Below are positions 26,603 through 35,245 of a stretch of 64,000 nucleotides of DNA, in pieces (positions within the stretch are counted from its first letter, which is position 1; the number at the start of each line of letters is the position of its first letter). The translations under genes and the position numbers were made by a program. The notes below the pieces were generated by a model. That model was not told where the DNA came from and ran no database searches. It worked only from the letters and a program-made list of their open reading frames with translations. This DNA comes from CBDDKZ01 sp965230415 (GTDB taxonomy: Bacteria; Bacteroidota; Bacteroidia; Cytophagales; JAAEPT01). The DNA lies in assembly GCA_965230415.1 (NCBI GenBank), contig CBDDKZ010000003.1, forward strand, positions 434,001-498,000. The letters run 5' to 3'.

Positions 26603-28177
26603 TCAATTGCTACTTTTTGTAAACATAAATAGTTTGGCATATTCTTGGGCCAAAGCAGCGTCCTTGCAATTCGTTTTTTGAAGAAGCGCAATGATTAGTT
26701 GCGTAGCGTCACTTTTTTTTGTCCAGATTGATTCCAGAAACTCACCGACTTTCATATTAGTAGCGCCTTTGTTTAATTCGACCAAATTGTCTAAAGAGTT
26801 TGTGTTATTGTCACTAATAGCCGATCGTACCAGGTTTGCGCTTGCTGATAACTGCTTATCACTGAAACCTGCCAGGTATGTTTCAGTGATTTCCATATTG
26901 GCATGTCCGGCCAGTTCGCTGATTTCTGATTTAGAAACACCTCGCTCCAACGCAATCGAAAAAAACGAATGCCTGCTGACGTAAGTGGTTAGGTTTACAG
27001 TTAATCCAGCCTTTTTGGCAATGGTTTTAAGCCTGCGATTGTGGTTCGCACGGATATTTCTTAATTTCTTATCAAACAGTTTTTTGTGTTCAAGTTCCAG
27101 CTTCTTGTCCTTCAGCTCCTTAGTTAAATGATAGATGTCTCCTAGTATTGGAAAAACGAAATCCTTGCTTGCTTTTCCTTGTGTGTAGTAGTCAATAATA
27201 CTCTGAGCGGTTGTTGAGTGTGGGATATCAAATTTTTTGGCATTAGTTGACCAACGTGTTTTTCTGCGTCTGTAGTTCAAACGGCCGTTTTGCACCTGGT
27301 GAACACGTAGGTAAGCCAGGTCAATGAAATTCATGCCCCAGCATTCAAAGTAGTATTTGAAATAATTAAGGTGGTGATTTAACTTAATATCGTTTGTTAA
27401 ATCAAGACTGTACAATTTTGCAATTTCTTTAGGGTTTATATTTCGGTTAGCCGTTTTTTCCTTTTTAATACTGTAGCCATATCTGCCAAATGGATAGAGG
27501 TCCTTCGCAACCGTCACTTCAGGGTCTCTTATGGCCATATTGAAAATTCTTCTTATTTCTTTGGCTCGGAACCCGAATCCGTTTATGGTGTTTTTTCGAC
27601 CAGCATTATTGAATTGGTTAAGGTACCAACGTTCATAATCCCGAAGGAAGGCAGGAGTCAATTCAGTAAAAGTCAAGGTCTTTTTTTGAGTGAAGTTTTC
27701 GAGACTCAGCACTGTGTTGATAATCACGTCTGCCGACGATCCTCGTTCTGTCAGGTACATGTGGTCGGCTAGTTTCCGTGCATAGTTGAAAAAACAATGT
27801 GTATTTTGAGTGGTGGCCTTTGTTGCTTCCAAAGTCAATTCCGGGAAATTCTTTTCAGTTTTTCTTTTCAACTCCTCGTTGATAGCGTTTTCAACAATGA
27901 TTTTGAGTTGAGCAGCTGTAAGTTGATTTAATTGAGGTTTTAGGTTGTCGAGCGTTTCTTCTGTAATGACCAACATTTTGTTTATTTTAGTATTGGCACG
28001 ACCGCTATTTTTGAAGTTGCTCTTTATTTTCTTTTTTGAATCGTCCCACTGTTCTTTTTTTAGGTAAATGCCCGTGGAGATATACCGTCTTTCTCTTTTG
28101 TGAGAAATTGCTATTTTGAGCGGGAAATTATGAGAGGATTTAGATCTGCAATCATGATACTTAAAACATTTGGCCAT
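26603..28177 (-). CDS. Tyrosine recombinase / phage-type integrase
   Basis: A 524-residue protein when started at ATG 28177 (MAKCFKYHDCRSKSSHNFPL). The 22 residues before that in the open frame look untranslated. It has an arm-binding N-terminal domain (RRYISTGIYLKKEQWD), a SAM-like core-binding region around residues 130-240, and the catalytic domain. Visible catalytic features are YVSRHSFFSIAL (Arg II), LAGHANMEITETYL (His and the Tyr nucleophile) and a Lys-containing beta-hairpin region. The first catalytic Arg, normally in an RGM motif, is Trp here (FECWGMNFIDLAYL). It is about 100 residues longer than most Bacteroidota integrases, with a C-terminal helical tail. It sits 200 bases from a tRNA 3' fragment, as integrases of tRNA-targeting islands do. 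Confidence 0.85.
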   Translation of the reverse strand: MAKCFKYHDCRSKSSHNFPLKIAISHKRERRYISTGIYLKKEQWDDSKKKIKSNFKNSGRANTKINKMLVITEETLDNLKPQLNQLTAAQLKIIVENAINEELKRKTEKNFPELTLEATKATTQNTHCFFNYARKLADHMYLTERGSSADVIINTVLSLENFTQKKTLTFTELTPAFLRDYERWYLNQFNNAGRKNTINGFGFRAKEIRRIFNMAIRDPEVTVAKDLYPFGRYGYSIKKEKTANRNINPKEIAKLYSLDLTNDIKLNHHLNYFKYYFECWGMNFIDLAYLRVHQVQNGRLNYRRRKTRWSTNAKKFDIPHSTTAQSIIDYYTQGKASKDFVFPILGDIYHLTKELKDKKLELEHKKLFDKKLRNIRANHNRRLKTIAKKAGLTVNLTTYVSRHSFFSIALERGVSKSEISELAGHANMEITETYLAGFSDKQLSASANLVRSAISDNNTNSLDNLVELNKGATNMKVGEFLESIWTKKSDATQLIIALLQKTNCKDAALAQEYAKLFMFTKSSN

Positions 28178-28379
28178 GGCTATAAAAATTAGAAAACTTA
28201 ATATAGAGAAAAAAGCGCAATACTTGCACACTTTTTTGCACACTTTTTAAGGTGTAATTAAGAAAATATCGTTAAAGATCAATAGAGTTGTAGTTTTAAA
28301 AAGTGTTTTTATGGTTTATTAAGGTGTATTTTTGATCTTATTCAATTCGATTTTATTTTATTTGTCACTTGATTACGGC

Positions 28380-28416
28380 TCAAGAGGTTCCAAGTTTGAA
28401 TCTTGGCGAGGTCACA
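28380..28416 (+). other. tRNA 3'-end fragment (probable attachment-site scar)
   Basis: A T-arm with stem CCAAG/CTTGG and the seven-base loop TTTGAAT (28390-28406) is followed by an acceptor-type CGAGGTC, then A and CA. No matching 5' acceptor strand (GACCTCG), D-arm or anticodon arm is found upstream, so this is not a complete tRNA. A terminator follows directly. Phage-type integrases commonly target tRNA 3' ends and leave such a duplicate at one island boundary. The isotype cannot be told. Confidence 0.6.
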
Positions 28417-28466
28417 AAAACAGTGTAGGAGTGAGGAGCGAGAGCGACGACTCAAACACTGTTTTT
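28416..28466 (+). terminator. Strong terminator after the tRNA fragment
   Basis: Perfect 11-bp arms AAAAACAGTGT (28416-28426) and ACACTGTTTTT (28456-28466) enclose a 29-base loop with its own small GAGT/ACTC stem. The T tract continues past the stem. It fits the terminator of a former tRNA gene. Confidence 0.75.
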
Positions 28467-28655
28467 TTATTTTCACACGCTGATAATTTTTGTATAGTCT
28501 CAAAATTTAGCTTGATCTGTTTCATTAATAGATGCTTGCATAATTCATTCAATCCCCATTGCAAACAGCATTACAATAAGGAGGTAAGGGTTCAACATGG
28601 GCTCCAATGAACTGCAACCTCAGCGCACTGCATTAGAGCTTAATTGTTGCACTAG

Positions 28656-29220
28656 TTAATGATTTTCAATAAAATCTAAGTCACTTTGATCTAAGTCTTG
28701 CTGACCTGAATGAACCATTTCTTTTTCAAACGGATGATTATTACGGAATTCTATCCTAAGGAACTTTGCCAGTTGCTTCCCAAGTTCCAAATGTTCTTTA
28801 TTCATGATGTTAATTGTTGAAGAAATACGATGTTTATCATTCTTTGAAGTCAATAGTTCTAAATAGGATTCTTCATGATCCGTCACAGAATCAATATTCC
28901 ATTGAACTTCCTTCAAATTTGTTAGTTGATCAATTGTTCTACCATTTTTTAACAGTCTATTTCGTTGCTTGTCAAACTCAAATTTCACTCCACCGGATGT
29001 TGAAACAATTTCCTTTGATTAATCCAATCAAAGATAAAATTGGAACAAAGTATATCAGCCATAAAATTTCGTGTATTCTAGTCAAATAAGAGTAAGGAAT
29101 TAACAAGACCACTGAAGATATAATAAGTCCTAGTAGTTCTCTACCAATATTCACAATTATAGATAACCGTTTTTGCTCTAAAATCAGTCTATCAGTATTA
29201 TAAGTGATATTGAATTTCAT
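28656..29220 (-). pseudogene. Two-helix membrane protein of unknown function, apparently frameshifted
   Basis: The first 80 codons (ATG 29220 to TGA 28978) encode two transmembrane helices (LLGLIISSVVLLIPYSYL and LWLIYFVPILSLIGLI). The second ORF (GTG 28988 to 28656) encodes a soluble beta/alpha domain (KFEFDKQRNRLLKNGRTIDQ). In the second frame the coding look continues upstream as KEIVSTSGGVKFEF, overlapping the end of the first. That is the sequence expected if a single gene of about 185 codons had shifted frame near 29005-29030. The combined architecture, a membrane hairpin followed by a PH-like domain, is common in small bacterial membrane proteins. Two overlapping genes are the alternative. 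A leader repeat of family A lies 24 bases before the start. Confidence 0.5.
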
Positions 29221-29244
29221 TTTTTTTGATAATTAGCGCTAATG

Positions 29245-29322
29245 CCAAAATAAGGTATCGTAGGGCATTTAACTACCGATATACTAAAATTCTCAATTAA
29301 AGCCCCCTGATAGAAATAGGGG
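29245..29322 (-). repeat. Leader repeat A, copy 1
   Basis: About 78 bases align with 30324-30402 with roughly ten mismatches. Shared blocks include CCAAAATAAG, TAGGGCATTTAA and TTCTCAATTAA, and the copy ends in a C-run/G-run hairpin around GATAGAAATAG. On the minus strand it lies directly upstream of the gene that starts at 29220. Confidence 0.75.
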
Positions 29323-29478
29323 GGGGGGAGGAGACATCGCATGCCGCTAAAGCCATAGCGACGGCGCAAATAGTTCATCCGGACGCCTATTGGTAATTCC
29401 GTAAACGGGATTGCCTGGGATTCAAAGAACCACTGGTTTTTCCAACACCACGGAAGCCCTATGGGTTCTTATTTCTTG

Positions 29479-30303
29479 TTACCCAACGTTTAAATTCAGT
29501 CTCTCCTTTGTTTTGTTTTGATAATCAGCATGCCAATTTTCTAGGCTGAAGTTATACCTTTCCTGAAATGCCGAAGTTTCCCAATACATCATCAAGCCAT
29601 AATTTTGTTCTAGAATTAACGATTGACTTACGCTGCCAATACCCTTGAGTTCAGAGATTATTTCTTTGATGATTAAATAGTCTGTATTCTCTTTTTTCCC
29701 TCCAAAATCAAACTCAAGCTTATGTCGATTCTTTATCAAGGGGTGATTTTTAAGCTCATCCACTGGTTCTAGTGATTTAAGCATTCTAATTGCGTTTTGA
29801 GAAGGGAATTCAATAGCCCAATTAGACAAGACGGAGTTTATAATGCTTTTTTGAGCTTCAATTTCATTGCCAGTTCTTTTGTATTGAGATGCAAGCTTAA
29901 ACCAGTTTTCGCTTAACTCCCCAATGGCTTTTACACTTTGTTCGAAGTATTCAATTGCTTTTATTGGATCATTCTTTCTTAATTGTTCATTACCGATATT
30001 AAGAAGAGTTAAAGTAAATTTATCATCTTCAATTTCTTCTTCTCCCCAATCAAAATCATTCAGTTTATACCACTCTAAAAATTTATTCAAACTAGAAAAC
30101 CTGGGTACAATAACACTTTCGTCATGTACCATTTCACAAATAGTCGGTTCTTCGTTCTCTTTTCCGAATTCCCAATACAATCCAAAATAGTCACCATTTC
30201 CTAAACTTGCTTCTTCAAATTGCAAAAATCCGTTTGGAGGATATACACCGATCTCAATTTCTGCATTCAGAGATATTTCATTTACTTTTTCTGGAAACTT
30301 CAT
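29479..30303 (-). CDS. SUKH (SMI1/KNR4)-like protein with TPR-type helical repeat
   Basis: The start is ATG 30303 (MKFPEKVNEIS); the TTG further upstream lies in the repeat. The product is 274 residues. Residues about 10-85 resemble the SUKH fold of polymorphic-toxin immunity proteins: NGDYFGLYWEFGKENEEP followed by ICEMVHDESVIVP and SLNKFLEWY. Residues about 100-175 hold a TPR-like pair (LLNIGNEQLRKNDPIKAIEY, then WFKLASQYKRTGNEIEAQ). The C-terminal 70 residues look like a second alpha/beta domain. Its role is probably protein binding, possibly immunity against a contact-dependent toxin. Leader repeat A copy 2 lies 20 bases before its start, so it is one of the leader-bearing single-gene modules. 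Confidence 0.6.
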   Translation of the reverse strand: MKFPEKVNEISLNAEIEIGVYPPNGFLQFEEASLGNGDYFGLYWEFGKENEEPTICEMVHDESVIVPRFSSLNKFLEWYKLNDFDWGEEEIEDDKFTLTLLNIGNEQLRKNDPIKAIEYFEQSVKAIGELSENWFKLASQYKRTGNEIEAQKSIINSVLSNWAIEFPSQNAIRMLKSLEPVDELKNHPLIKNRHKLEFDFGGKKENTDYLIIKEIISELKGIGSVSQSLILEQNYGLMMYWETSAFQERYNFSLENWHADYQNKTKERLNLNVG

Positions 30304-30323
30304 ATTACTAATTTTGGGTAACA

Positions 30324-30402
30324 CCAAAATAAGACATCCTAGGGCATTTAATTACCAATATAGTAATAATTCTCAATTAACGACCCCCGATAGAAAAAAG
30401 GG
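30324..30402 (-). repeat. Leader repeat A, copy 2
   Basis: The partner of 29245-29322. On the minus strand it sits immediately upstream of the SUKH-like gene. Similarity stops near the start codon on one side and just past the GGG run on the other. Confidence 0.75.
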
Positions 30403-30541
30403 AAGTCTACATATTGATAGATGGAATATTATGAAAATCAGTTAGCGTAGTGTCTGTTTTTTTTTGCAATGTTTGCGTTAGCCAGTCGAGAGCTACATCG
30501 TTTTTGTGAAGCTTACATATGCGCACGCGTTTCCGTTGCAC

Positions 30542-30820
30542 TCAAACGCGCGCGATTGGGGTCTTTTGCGGCTTCAAGGAATTCATCCATTTGTTCTTGT
30601 GATGTCTTATGAAATCTTCTTTTTTACTAATCCATGTAGGAGAATTCACAACAATGGATTTAGCTTCAATCAATGAGCAGTTTTGATTGATTTTCACATA
30701 GAGAATGCATTCTAAAATTCGACACCCTTTGGACTTAAGTTCTGTAAGCTTTAAATCCAAACCTGCATTTGTTTGAAGATTATCAGATTTAGCTAATCTT
30801 TCAATTTCTTCTGTAGTCAT
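30542..30820 (-). CDS. Small protein resembling the ribosomal L7/L12 C-terminal fold
   Basis: A 92-residue protein. Residues 22-62 (LDLKLTELKSKGCRILECIL, then SLIEAKSIVVNSPTWISKK) follow the helix-loop-helix pattern of L7/L12-CTD-like proteins, where a 'G-x-x-x-EAI...L-EAK-x-V' signature recurs. It is far too divergent and too isolated to be the ribosomal protein itself. Such standalone domains are common in bacterial accessory regions. Leader repeat B copy 1 begins 21 bases before the start. The downstream 130 bases contain an imperfect palindrome of GCGC/CGTTT blocks around 30510-30555 and a long T run on the plus strand. Confidence 0.5.
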   Translation of the reverse strand: MTTEEIERLAKSDNLQTNAGLDLKLTELKSKGCRILECILYVKINQNCSLIEAKSIVVNSPTWISKKEDFIRHHKNKWMNSLKPQKTPIARV

Positions 30821-30840
30821 ACTTTCTGTTATCTACAACA

Positions 30841-30992
30841 ACTAAATATAGCATATATCTTATTATTTCTATAAAAACACATAGCAGCTTTATCTTTTTT
30901 GTGCACTAAGGAATGATCTTTAAAAATCACTAGGGCTTAAGGATCACAGATCCTTCGATAATAGCTCCGGATCACAAATCCGGCGCAGCGGG
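30841..30992 (-). repeat. Leader repeat B, copy 1
   Basis: 152 bases align with 31543-31693; the part from GCACTAAGGAATGATC onward is nearly identical. It contains two hairpins, AAGGATC-aca-GATCCTT and a CCGGAT/ATCCGG stem, followed by GCAGCGGG. It lies directly upstream of the 92-residue gene. Confidence 0.85.
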
Positions 30993-31066
30993 TGTCAAAG
31001 TATTGCCCGCTTGCCTATAGTGAGATATTGTTTCATTCGAAGTTGCTCCAACTATTACTGATTGGT

Positions 31067-31510
31067 TTAATCATTCTGCTGTATATGCTTCCAAAAATGA
31101 AACCCGAGTATGGAGTAGCCTGAATTGTGATAGAATTTATGTGAGCGGGAATTTTGAACATAAGTATTTAACTCGATCGTTTTGCAACCGTTTCGTTTAG
31201 CCCACGCTTCTATAAATTCAAAAAACTTTTTACCATAACCTTTTGACTGAATATTACGATCGATAATCACATTATCAACTTCAAGCTGCTTTCCCGAATA
31301 GAATCGTATAGTAATCCATCCGCTGGAAATTCCTACAAGTTTATCATCAACAAATATTCCAAAACAATTGTAAGTTGAAAGCTCAAACATTTCTTTTTGA
31401 TAATTTTCAACTTCTTCTACTGTCAATTTTGGGTTCAATTGTTGACCCAGAATGGCAATTTCGCTAATATTTTTTTTTGTCAGCAGTTGGAATGTCAAAT
31501 GCTCTTTCAT
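31067..31510 (-). CDS. GNAT-family N-acetyltransferase
   Basis: A 147-residue single-domain acetyltransferase of the GCN5 fold. The acetyl-CoA pyrophosphate-binding motif A is visible as VIIDRNIQSKGYGKKFFEFI (the R/Q-x-x-G-x-G loop is SKGYG), followed by EAWAKRNGCKTIELNTY and the C-terminal motif B SHKFYHNSGYSILGFHF. The length is standard. The substrate cannot be told from sequence. It is the right-most of the four leader-bearing single-gene modules. Leader repeat B copy 2 begins 33 bases before its ATG. Confidence 0.85.
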   Translation of the reverse strand: MKEHLTFQLLTKKNISEIAILGQQLNPKLTVEEVENYQKEMFELSTYNCFGIFVDDKLVGISSGWITIRFYSGKQLEVDNVIIDRNIQSKGYGKKFFEFIEAWAKRNGCKTIELNTYVQNSRSHKFYHNSGYSILGFHFWKHIQQND

Positions 31511-31542
31511 TCAAATTATTTCGTTTATGGTAGCTATACAAG

Positions 31543-31693
31543 ACTAAATAGCGCATCTATCTTATTGTTTTTTAAAGCATAAAGCAGCTTTACCCTTTTT
31601 ATGCACTAAGGAATGATCTTTAAAAATCACTAGGGCTTAAGGATCACAGATCCTTCGATAATAGCGCCGGATTGCAAATCCGGCGCAGCGGGG
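31543..31693 (-). repeat. Leader repeat B, copy 2
   Basis: The partner of 30841-30992. Its second hairpin is perfect here (10-base arms GCGCCGGATT and AATCCGGCGC, loop GCA), followed by AGCGGGG, a layout reminiscent of REP elements mobilised by RAYT-type transposases. Confidence 0.85.
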
Positions 31694-31820
31694 ACGCCCC
31701 CATAATGCTTAAATATAGCCTCTCAGCCCAATTTTCAAGTCCGTTATTTAATAATAGCTGTTCAATACGAGCTGTTTTTTTCTATGCTTACATGCTGAAG
31801 GCCGGTACGACGTGCTGTTC

Positions 31821-33659
31821 TTAATTGTTTACCCATTCATGCACCAATTTCTCCAGCACGTTTAAAGGTACGGCGCCATTTTTAAGTACAATATCATGAA
31901 ATTCACGGATATCAAATTGATCCCCTAATTGCTGCTCTGCGGCAGCTCTTAGATCAAGAATTTTATTCATCCCGATTTTATAGGAAGTAGCCTGACTAGG
32001 CATTACAATATGGCGTTCTACCATGCGCACACATTCGCGCTCGCTCGCAGAAGTGTTGGCTTGATAATATTTAATACCCTTTTCCCGTGTCCACTTTTTA
32101 CTATGTATACCGGTGTCCACCACCAGGCGACATGCACGCCAAAGCTCCATAGCTAAGCGACCATAATCGGAGTAAGGGTTACTGTATCCCCCAGCTTCTT
32201 TAGGTAATTTTTCACAATAAAGCCCCCATCCTTCTATGTAGGCAGTATAATGACTGTATTTGCGAAACTGTGGTAAGTCGTCTAATTCTTGCGCGATAGC
32301 AAGTTGCATATGATGCCCGGGAATACCTTCATGATATGCAAGTGCTTCCATTTCATATTTGGGCATATCTTTAGTATTGTAGAGGTTTGCATAATAAATT
32401 CCCGGACGCGAACCATCGAGGCTAGGTCGTTCATAAAAGGCTTTTCCCGCCGATTTTTCCCGAAAATCTTCCACACGTTTGACAATCATTTCTGCTTTTG
32501 GTTTTATATTAAAAAGCGATCCCAATTGAGCTTTCATATTGTTAATAATGATTGTAGCGCTGTCCATGTATAACTGTTTCTGCTCATCGGTATTTTCGTA
32601 ATAAAATTGCGGGTCATCGCGCATGAAGGCAAAAAAATCTTGAAGTGTTTTACCCTCGTCGAAGCCCGTTTTTTTCATGATCTCACGCATTTCGTTGTGA
32701 ATTCGCGTAACCTCACTAAGTCCCAGTTCATGAATTTCTTCCGATGTCATAGATGTGGTGGTGGTACGAGCAAGTGCTGTGTTGTAAAAGTTAGCACCAT
32801 CGGGAAATTTCCAGACACCATCGTCTGTTGTCGCACTTTGCTCCTGATTGGATAAAAAAGCGATCAGGGATTCATAAGCAGGTTTTACATGGTGTACTAA
32901 GGATTTACTGGCGCTATCAATGAGTTTTTCCTTTTCGTCAGCAGCAATTTCAAGCGCTTGTACTTTTTTTGTAAAGTCCTTTAAAAAAGAACTTTTTTTC
33001 GGACCATCGTCAAATGGAACACCACTAATGATGGCACGACAATCGCCAATAACATGTGGGAATACAAACTTGGGAAGTACAATTCCTTTTTCCTCACCTA
33101 GTTTTAGTTCAATAATCCATTTACCTATAAAATCTTCAATACGGTCTAAGCGTTTTAAATAAGCTTCAGCATCTTCTTTGGAGTCTATTAAGTGTTTGTT
33201 GATTAGAAAAGAGGGGATACGTGTGTGAAAACCGAACATTTGATTGACCGGGTAGCGATGGTAGCGGTATTTAAAATCCGCAATTTCGTTTTCCGAATCC
33301 AATACAAAAAGGTCATAACTAATCTTAGTTTGCGCATCTAGCAGTTCGTAATCAATAGTTGTTTTTAATTCCTCCAGGTATTTTTTAGTATAGCTTAGCG
33401 CTGCCTGCCTGGCAGAATCGGAAGGATCGTCCCAGGAGTCATAGTTCTTTTTGATGCCCAATGTGGTTTGAAACATCGGACTTCGCTCAAGCCGTTCGTT
33501 AAATACACGTTCAAAAAAATCGTTGGCTTTCTTAGACTCAACGTTTACAACTGCCGGGTCGGGCATTTTAGAGGGTGCTTCCTCTTGTGAATGATGATTT
33601 TGAGTACAAGACACCCAAAAAAACATTAAAGTAATTGCCGATAGTGCTATTTTATTCAT
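31821..33659 (-). CDS. DUF885-family metallopeptidase lipoprotein
   Basis: A 612-residue protein with a lipoprotein signal (FFWVSC, acylated Cys at residue 18). The DUF885 domain fills the rest. The zinc-binding motif His-Glu-x-x-x-His-His is at about residues 445-455 (EALAYHEGIPGHHMQLAIAQ), with the downstream Glu in YIEGWGLYCEKL. Both are intact, so it is probably an active peptidase. Length is normal for the family. It lies downstream of SusD and SusC on the same strand, but a perfect hairpin separates it from SusD, so it may be transcribed mainly on its own. A role in trimming peptides at the cell surface before uptake fits the context (inference). Confidence 0.9.
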   Translation of the reverse strand: MNKIALSAITLMFFWVSCTQNHHSQEEAPSKMPDPAVVNVESKKANDFFERVFNERLERSPMFQTTLGIKKNYDSWDDPSDSARQAALSYTKKYLEELKTTIDYELLDAQTKISYDLFVLDSENEIADFKYRYHRYPVNQMFGFHTRIPSFLINKHLIDSKEDAEAYLKRLDRIEDFIGKWIIELKLGEEKGIVLPKFVFPHVIGDCRAIISGVPFDDGPKKSSFLKDFTKKVQALEIAADEKEKLIDSASKSLVHHVKPAYESLIAFLSNQEQSATTDDGVWKFPDGANFYNTALARTTTTSMTSEEIHELGLSEVTRIHNEMREIMKKTGFDEGKTLQDFFAFMRDDPQFYYENTDEQKQLYMDSATIIINNMKAQLGSLFNIKPKAEMIVKRVEDFREKSAGKAFYERPSLDGSRPGIYYANLYNTKDMPKYEMEALAYHEGIPGHHMQLAIAQELDDLPQFRKYSHYTAYIEGWGLYCEKLPKEAGGYSNPYSDYGRLAMELWRACRLVVDTGIHSKKWTREKGIKYYQANTSASERECVRMVERHIVMPSQATSYKIGMNKILDLRAAAEQQLGDQFDIREFHDIVLKNGAVPLNVLEKLVHEWVNN

Positions 33660-33774
33660 GACAACAGGTATTATAGTTAACTTTTCATCTGGGTTGGGGT
33701 GTGAAACGTATTAATATTCTACTATTAAAAATAATCCCTTATAGCGGAATTTTAAAACTGTACGTTCAAAAATG

Positions 33775-33808
33775 CACCAGAACTGCTCTAAAAGGAGCAG
33801 TTCTGGTG
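33775..33808 (-). terminator. Perfect 14-bp hairpin after susD-like gene
   Basis: Arms CACCAGAACTGCTC and GAGCAGTTCTGGTG are exactly complementary with loop TAAAAG. On the minus strand the stem is followed by CATTTTTGAACG, a modest T run. It probably ends or attenuates the SusCD transcript before the DUF885 gene. Confidence 0.75.
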
Positions 33809-33848
33809 TGTGATAGACGGAATTATTAAGCTTTTTACGAGGTAATAC

Positions 33849-35234
33849 TTATTGATCCCACCAGTTCCTTCGAAGTAAATTCGTTGGTTCGTTGGTAACC
33901 TCGCTAAGGTTTTCACCATTTAGTAAACGTTCGTTTTGTGGGTAAGGCAGCGATCGTGGCGTAAATTCAGAGGCCGCTGTTGTTGGTGGTACGATGAAAG
34001 CAGGCAAGTTAGTTCTTCGCCAATCATTCCACGCAGTGATGCCCATACCGTAGCAAGCAATGTACTTTTCTTCCATTACTACCACCAGCTTATCTTCCAG
34101 GGTAGTTGCATTATTCCAGGCATCATCCAGAGCTGTTTGATAATCAGTAGGAGTTGGAGTACCTGTGATTTTCTGAAAAGAAGCACTAACACCCTCATCA
34201 AGTGCTGATTTGGCACTTGTTTCATCTGCACCACTGCCCATCAAATGAGCCTCTGCTTCGATCATTTTTAGTTCTATATAACTCATGATTATTCCAATAC
34301 CTGTTGGCTTCGTAAAATTCCCCACAGTGGTTCCTAATTCAAAATCATCATTTATCAAAAATGGTTGGCGGGTATCGGATGTTTCGAACTGAGCTATAAA
34401 AACAGAATCCATTTTTATGTTGCCTGCACGGCCAGACTGAATAAACGCACTGTTTGGATGCACCTCATTTCTGGCTGAGTTAAACTGAAACTGAAAATCA
34501 CCATCTGCATTGGAAATGGCACTTGGCAATAGATTGAGTGCATCATCATAGGCGCTGGGGGTTACTTTCGACTGCTGTATGGCTAATCGTACTTTGAGAC
34601 TATTAGCCGCATCAATCCATTTTTGCACATCTCCACCAAAAAACAAGTCATCAGCACCAGGTGTTTTTCCCGGATCTCCCGAAGCTGAGAGGTCGGCAAT
34701 AGCATTGTCTAACAGTTCCGGAAGAAGCACATTGTAAATGACCTCCTGATTGTCATATTGAGGTTTTATAACACCATTGGCAGCTTGTAGTGCTTGCGAA
34801 ACAGGAATGTCACCATGCAGGTCGGTAAGTATATTATAACTATATGCCATAATCACTTGGGCTATTCCTGCATATACCGGTGCATTTTCTTCCCTCGCCT
34901 GATCAATAAGGATGCTCGCATTATTCAGTGCGTTAGTATAGAGCGGTGTCCATACGTCATCGGCATCTAATTCGGTCACAACATATCTCCAATAGGCCTC
35001 GTGTTGTGCATTAATTCCTTCCAGATGTCTGCTAAAAATCCCGCTCCAACGAAATGCTTCACCAGAGGTACTGTAGGCTAAGCTTACACACAAGGTTGGT
35101 AGAATGTTTCTTAAAGGCACCTCAGACGGTTGGGCCGGATTGTCGTTAAGATCTTCATCTATTTGGCATGATTGAAAAGTCAACATTACCGCCAAAAGAC
35201 TTACTAGTATGATTTTATAATTTAAATTTCTCAT
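33849..35234 (-). CDS. SusD/RagB-like nutrient-binding lipoprotein
   Basis: A 461-residue lipoprotein with lipobox TFQSC (Cys at residue 23). The SusD-like fold is shown by the N-terminal PLRNILPTLCVSLAYSTSGE region, TPR-type helices in the middle (VYAGIAQVIMAYSYNILTDL, then HGDIPVSQALQA), and the C-terminal CYGMGITAWNDWRRTNLPAF plus GENLSEVTNEPTNLLRRNWWDQ typical of the SusD_2 subgroup. It caps the SusC channel and binds the imported ligand on the outside of the cell. It starts 11 bases after the SusC gene, as in nearly all such pairs. The ligand is unknown; the neighbouring peptidase, and the absence of glycosidases in the window, favour peptides over glycans. Confidence 0.92.
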   Translation of the reverse strand: MRNLNYKIILVSLLAVMLTFQSCQIDEDLNDNPAQPSEVPLRNILPTLCVSLAYSTSGEAFRWSGIFSRHLEGINAQHEAYWRYVVTELDADDVWTPLYTNALNNASILIDQAREENAPVYAGIAQVIMAYSYNILTDLHGDIPVSQALQAANGVIKPQYDNQEVIYNVLLPELLDNAIADLSASGDPGKTPGADDLFFGGDVQKWIDAANSLKVRLAIQQSKVTPSAYDDALNLLPSAISNADGDFQFQFNSARNEVHPNSAFIQSGRAGNIKMDSVFIAQFETSDTRQPFLINDDFELGTTVGNFTKPTGIGIIMSYIELKMIEAEAHLMGSGADETSAKSALDEGVSASFQKITGTPTPTDYQTALDDAWNNATTLEDKLVVVMEEKYIACYGMGITAWNDWRRTNLPAFIVPPTTAASEFTPRSLPYPQNERLLNGENLSEVTNEPTNLLRRNWWDQ

Positions 35235-35245
35235 TTTCCTTGTGT

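Noticed and set aside
29325..31066. Integron attC sites between the leader-bearing genes
   Set aside because: One GTTGGGT occurs at a stop codon, but no paired core sites of inverse orientation flank the gene ends, and the repeats lie before genes, not after them. No integron integrase is present.
31690..31820. Further copy of repeat B beyond 31693
   Set aside because: Only a short CCCC/GGGG stretch continues; no alignment beyond the two defined copies was seen.
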